Shown piece by piece: positions 59,237 to 64,000 of a stretch of DNA of 64,000 bases. The notes below the pieces were generated by a model. That model was not told the origin of the DNA, ran no database searches, and saw only the letters and a list, made by a program, of their open reading frames with translations. This DNA is from Achatina immaculata. Its lineage: Eukaryota; Mollusca; Gastropoda; Stylommatophora; Achatinidae. The stretch spans positions 54,895,446-54,959,445 of the forward strand of contig CM019702.1 in the NCBI GenBank assembly GCA_009760885.1, given 5' to 3'. Positions within the stretch are counted from its first letter, which is position 1. The number at the start of each line of letters is the position of its first letter. A program made the translations under genes and the position numbers.

Positions 59237-59494
59237 CTAGATTTGAACAGAACAAAACTAATGTATTCTTTGTGGAGTTAGAATACTACAGCAACATATT
59301 TCCGTTAACATAGGTTTCTACAAACAATGGGTTTGTACCAAAAGATGGTTTGAATTATATTATAAGCTATTAAAACTATATGGAAGTAAACAACATGTCT
59401 AAATCGTTGTGCTTAATAATGCATTAGTTCAAACAAAGCACTATTTAAACATGAAAAATAAAGATGTACAATAAAATAAATTGAGTAATACAGA

Positions 59495-60765
59495 CATCTA
59501 ACATCTTACATCCTTCCTGTGCCGTTAAACTTCACATAGGGCTGCATGGTATTTTGCAAAGTTTTCCTGTTTTCTGCGAGCTTTTCGAAATCATCAGAGG
59601 ATATTATGCCCACTAAACTATCCTCTCCATGTCCTCTTTAGAATTTTACGTGGTCGAGCTCTTTTTTCATCAGCCTGTTGTGTTTAACTTGATAGCTTGT
59701 TTTGGCATTTCCTCACTGTTTCTTCTCATCACGTGACCGACATATGCCCACCTTCTTTTTCTGACCACCCCTGAAACAGGTTGTTGTCTGCTCATCTGTA
59801 TTACCTCTACATTGTTCTTGAATTCGTTCCACTTTATATCGAGTATTTTCCTTAGGCATTTGTTTTCAAAAGAGTCTAATTTCTTGTCTATTTCTTTAGT
59901 AGTTTTCCAGCTTTCCCGTTCATAAATGATAGTGGATATTACATTTGATTTTACTTGGCTTTTGTGCTTATGCCTTTTGAGTGCTATATGTTCTCAAGAT
60001 TCTTTAAGGTCAATGTTGCTTTTTCAATTCGAATTCTAACTTCTTTTATGGTGTCACCATCCCGGTCTAGGTAGCTGTCGAGATATGCAAAATGGTTTAC
60101 GTCTTCAGCAGATGTTCCTTCTATAGATATTTCTCCTTCGTGATTAATGAGAAGTTTCATTATTTTTGGTTTTTTTTTGTTACTTTCAAGTCCTATTTTG
60201 GTAGCCTTTGAAGACAGGATATCTGTTTTTTCTTGCATTGATTTCACATTGTCACTGATAAGAGTTATGTCATCTGCAAATTCAAGATCTTCTAGTTGTT
60301 TTCTTGTACTCAGTCAGTGCCACCTATTCAGAATTTTTTCGTTATGAAGTGTATAGCAATTCCAAAAAGTAGGGGAGATAATATACATCCCTGTTTCAAT
60401 ATGGAACCATTCATTCATTCCTTCTACTGTGTCGACTGTACAAACACATCCGTTGTAATGATGGTGCCAATTTTTATGGTATTCCATATATTCTTAAACT
60501 TCTCTTCAGTGAATATGTGTGTATGCTATCAAATGCATTTTCAAAGTCTATGAAATTCAGTATTATTGATCTGTGCTTTTCAATATTCTCTTCAAGTATT
60601 AGAGTAAAGATCTGGCCGAGACACCTTCTCCCTTTTCGAAATCCTGCTTGTTCTTCTCTCACTGCAGGATCCACTATATCTTCAATTCTATTCAGAATAA
60701 CTTTGCAAAATACTTTTGATACAACTTATCTCCAGTTATTGCTGTCGCTAAGTTTATATGACAAA
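59495..60765 (-). mobile_element. LINE family B, longest copy
   Basis: Minus strand: REEQAGFRKGRRCLGQIFTL (about 60600-60660), NFIDFENAFDSIH (about 60535-60575), LEFADDITLISDNVKSMQEK (about 60235-60295, catalytic FADD intact), VNHFAYLDSYLDRDGDTIKE (about 60030-60090), 3-prime end gttcacggcacagg-like near 59510. Stops and frameshifts are present. Lies in intron 1 of receptor A, in the gene's sense. Confidence 0.85.
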
Positions 60766-60824
60766 TATACATTATTATTAAATTGAATTAAGCGAGAGAA
60801 ACGTTAGCAATTACAGGAGCTTAC

Positions 60825-61032
60825 CCAGTAAATTAACGTTGATTGGACCTTTGAAGCCAATTTTGACAAAGCACATGATATTGATGATGTTCGTGACAAC
60901 CCCAAAGATATCAATCATTTGACTTAGAATTCCTGCGATAAACCATAACAGAATATCTGCCAGCTGATTATCTATGAGTGGAATTTCAGAAGAGGATAGT
61001 CTAAATAAGGAAATATTTGATGAATCTGCCAT
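60825..61032 (-). CDS. Receptor A exon 1 (TM1)
   Basis: 208 bp, open, ATG followed by MADSSNISLF, TM1 GVVTNIINIMCF, donor G|GTAAGC. The chosen ATG aligns with that of B and C; the GTG codon just upstream is not a plausible start. Confidence 0.78.
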
Positions 61033-61035
61033 CAC

Positions 61036-64000
61036 GCATTATTTGAACACAATTTTTAAGTAGTGTAAAAAGCTATCTCATTAGGTCCTTTGGCCCTGCA
61101 AACACCAGTCTGCTTCTATATCAATGAATAGAGAATGCAATGTTCTGAACATATATCCTCATTTATATGTTACATTCACAAATGAAAGGAAAAATGCATG
61201 AACATAAAATTATTGAATTAGTAATACAGTCATGGTTAAATGTACCTGAAAGTAAACACATGAGATTGAGGTTGAGAATCAAAGCCAAGAGTGCGAGCGA
61301 TTAGTTCTTTTAACCGGCACTTAGGCTCGGAACGTACAGTCTGAAGACCATTGAGTCTGATCCTCATTGAGACTAGTAAGCCTGTACTATGGTGGTTATT
61401 TTGAGACATCTTTTAAGATTCAGGGCTTGGTAGAATCAAGGGACGTAACTCCGGCTCGACTTTGCGTATTTGTCTTCTGCTTCTTCTTCTCATCAGTCTA
61501 CTTATGCTATTAGCGTCACAGGAAGTTTCAGACATCGGTCAAGAGCAAGGTGAGAGGTCCTGGCAGCTGTCATGTTATGTTTCCTCGGTGCTTCCACCCG
61601 ATCTAGTCACTTCTTTCTTGATTGTCCTCGCATCCTATATCCAGATGTTTTCAGGCTGTGTTAGGGTGTGGCGGCCAACTTGGGTCTTCCCTGGCATGAC
61701 TTGGAAAACGGGGCTGTGATGACCCTGTGACAGGCACAGCAAACCGACAGTTGATTTTTTTTTTAACGCTGAAGAGAAATAAAAGAGAAACAAAGTGTGT
61801 TTGTCGTGAACTACGGTCTCTTTCCCGGTTAGTGTTTGGTACCCTTCTTGTTAGTTTGTGTCAGCAAGAAAAGGAAGGTGGTCTAGGAACTATAGGTCCA
61901 GAGAAGACATTTATTCAGCGGGCTAGTCACAGTGTATGAAGACAGGTAATGTGTCCAGTCCATGCAATCGAGCGGATATTTCTTCCATCAAGCGTGGAGG
62001 AAAGAAACCGGGTTGTGCGTGTTACCTATGCTCCGTGGCTGCTCTAGGCTGTGTTAGACACTGGGTATTGCAGATGACAAATAGCTGTTGGGCTTAAAGG
62101 AACCTTTTTAGCTTTAAGACTTTTGAGCATTTCGGACAACTCGAACTTCTGACGTCATAAGACAGTCCTTCATTCGAGCCCAGGGACTGAGGTGTGATCC
62201 GGCTTTCGACGCAGGCCTCATTTCGAAGATTATGATAAAAACGTGCTTGTTTACATTAGTTCGACTATTCTCAGCTTTCGGAATGCTTGCTTTCCCACCT
62301 TTGTGGTGTACTGTGTATCTCCAATCCCTTTGCTAGATTTCGGATTTTTACATTATTTTGTTAGCACTGTTGAAGATGCCGGTGTGTAATTTTAGCAATG
62401 TTATCTAACGAAGAAGATTTTAAAGACGAGAGGAGGGGGGAACAGGCGATTTCCTCTTCATTGGGCACATTGAAAGTATGACATAAAATATCTAAAAGGG
62501 AAAACGAATCAAAGAACTGGAGAAGTCGAGATGTGACAACAATACTGCACGGTTGGAGAATCATACTAACGCAAGCTTCTCACTTGCACAAGTGAAGGGA
62601 TATCATGTATGTCGTGTATGACATCGCAATGTCATAGAATTATCAAATTACATCAAAATATGGATGGATTTTTTGTCAGTTAACCATTTCCACAAAAACA
62701 GTTATTATTATATTGGAAATATCATAGTGCATCATATATATTTCTGAACTGTGAACATAAGCAAAATAACATAGGCACACTTTAAAAATATGAAATAACA
62801 AAATGAAAAGTCCCAATTTAACAATAATCAGATAAAGTCAAAGGACCCATACGCTTTGAAAGAAATAACTTATATAATGTCTATGAATGGTACTTAAAAA
62901 AATTAAGTTTAGGAATTTTCAGATATTATGTTACTCTGCCAATTTAATATATAATAATATTAAATACGAAACTGGAGGAGATATTCATGTCTTTAAAACG
63001 TGATAATATATACTCGTACATAATGTAGCAATTTAGTTTTGTGGGCAGTAAACCCAAAACAAATAATATAGGAACACATGACACTGATACACAAAACACG
63101 AAAAACGTATCTAACGTGTGCATAAATGGTCCGGCATAATTATAAACTGAATTTACAGTGAAATGAAATGTTAAACAGAACTAGTACATATCATTACGAA
63201 AGGTCACATATTATCGAGGATAGAAAAAAGCCTGTTTTTACATTTATTTAAACTATTCCCGCTAAATGCAGACTCCAGTCTGTGACTGAGTACATTGAGA
63301 TGCACAGTCTTTACTCTGTGTTTAACTTCATCGATTTCTTCATAGACGAAAAAAAATCAAAATTATTAAAGAACGTTCTTGAAAAAGATGTGAAAATATT
63401 TTTTCTTGTTCTTCAGATTTATGCTACCAGAGATGCTGCATATAATTTAGTACAATATGAGTGCTCTAAAACTGAAATTAACTGCTTGTAGCGTCCACTT
63501 ATTCAGTCATATATTTGTAATTTTTAATAACCTATTTTCAGTGTGTTGATTTCTGCTCCACGTACATACATACCTGCATACACAAACACAGACATACATT
63601 AAACAAAAAAAGGGAAAATAAAATTACAAATCTGGAAAAAAAATAAAAATCTATTTCATACAAGCTGTTTATTATTATCCTTTATTTATGTTAAAAATGT
63701 TCCACATGTTATTTCCACTGTGGGCCATGAACAGAAAAATTATCTTCATATTTGTTTTGCAATACGTAACATAGATGTATTTTATATCCGATTTTTTTTC
63801 AAGATCTATTTACTTATCTTATATGTTTTGTTGCATTTGACTTTTAAAAGATCCAGTAAATTTATCACTGTGTTACTGTTTATCGGTAACATGTTAAAAA
63901 ATACACAAGGTCGATAGGAAAATCAATGAAATGCATATTAGGGATGTTTTGAGTTCATCAAAGATGAACATGTTATGTATGGTCAAATCATTATTATTAT
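61036..64000. repeat. Receptor upstream block, copy U-A
   Basis: Collinear with U-B to U-E: cctgaaagtaaac (61241), cgtacagtctgaagaccatt (61332), gtgaaatgaaatgttaa (63159), and 63660-63905, which matches 48970-49125 joined to 49909-49985. It runs off the window. Presumed promoter region of receptor A; minus strand TTTGCAG|GGCCAAAGG lies near 61100. Most diverged copy. Confidence 0.65.

Larger units (their letters stand above)
55421..61032 (-). pseudogene. Receptor A: GPCR pseudogene, 22-bp deletion in exon 3
   Basis: Exon 1 is complement 61032-60825 (208 bp), exon 2 complement 59236-59022 (215 bp), exon 3 complement 55989-55421 (569 bp). Splice sites and phases match the other receptors (GTAAGC, CTAG|G, GTTAG, TTTCAG|GTG). 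Exon 3 is exactly 22 bp shorter than in C. The loss lies after GKTF in the second extracellular loop, near position 55876. It shifts the frame into a stop about 19 codons later, removing TM5-TM7. The sequence beyond it is still open from 55843 to 55421 with TM5-TM7, KKDISSRHEKVAKMV and NSSMNNVIYY, so inactivation looks recent. Introns hold two LINE remnants, a SINE and an inverted-repeat element. A sequencing or assembly error at the deletion is the main alternative. Confidence 0.78.

Overview
The window is eukaryotic nuclear DNA. It is AT-rich, intron-bearing and dense in decayed transposons and microsatellites. The only host genes I can support are a tandem cluster of class A (rhodopsin-like) G-protein-coupled receptors, all on the minus strand. 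The receptor sequence (INVSLLGLSVSDLGSLVT around TM2, ERC instead of DRY, N-I-x-I-Y in TM7) resembles the expanded candidate chemosensory receptors of heterobranch gastropods (sea hares, sea slugs, freshwater snails). That assignment is from memory of the family and no search was run. I therefore take the organism to be a gastropod mollusc, probably a heterobranch, with the genus undetermined.

Each receptor has the same three coding exons: exon 1 (TM1, 205-208 bp), exon 2 (TM2-TM3, 215 bp) and exon 3 (TM4-TM7 and tail, 591-594 bp). Joints are GT-AG, with phase 1 between exons 1 and 2 and phase 0 between exons 2 and 3. From left to right: receptor D (14283-25162) is intact, 337 aa, with a second intron swollen by a Penelope-like element and LINEs. 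Receptor C (38415-43264) is intact, 337 aa. Receptor B (50696-51393) has intact exons 1-2 but no exon 3. Receptor A (55421-61032) has all three exons, but a 22-bp deletion frameshifts exon 3. B and C lie in a recent direct segmental duplication of about 4 kb (42412-46542 and 50536-54584). A several-kb upstream block accompanies every receptor. It also occurs without any receptor at 31476-34330, and its distal part occurs twice more at the left edge (about 890-5860 and 11390-12260).

Layout: 1-5860 holds a LINE tail, a 3.6-kb element with long terminal direct repeats, and an upstream-block remnant carrying a LINE with a perfect target-site duplication. 5830-9630 holds a decayed SGNH-type ORF, a degenerate ORF with an ERFHQDI-like motif, a tRNA-derived SINE and a Tc1 (DD34E) transposon. 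10000-13960 holds LINE remnants and a fragment like the restriction-like endonuclease of non-LTR elements. 14283-28640 is receptor D with its upstream block. 28640-38400 is repeats, two very long GATA/TATC microsatellites and the orphan upstream block. 38415-54584 is receptors C and B. 54585-64000 is receptor A and its upstream block.

Because the receptor units are paralogous, several insertions can be compared with empty sites inside the same window, which dates insertions relative to the duplications. The most interesting possibility is that the B and C exon 1-2 cassettes both use the single exon 3 at 38415-39005.
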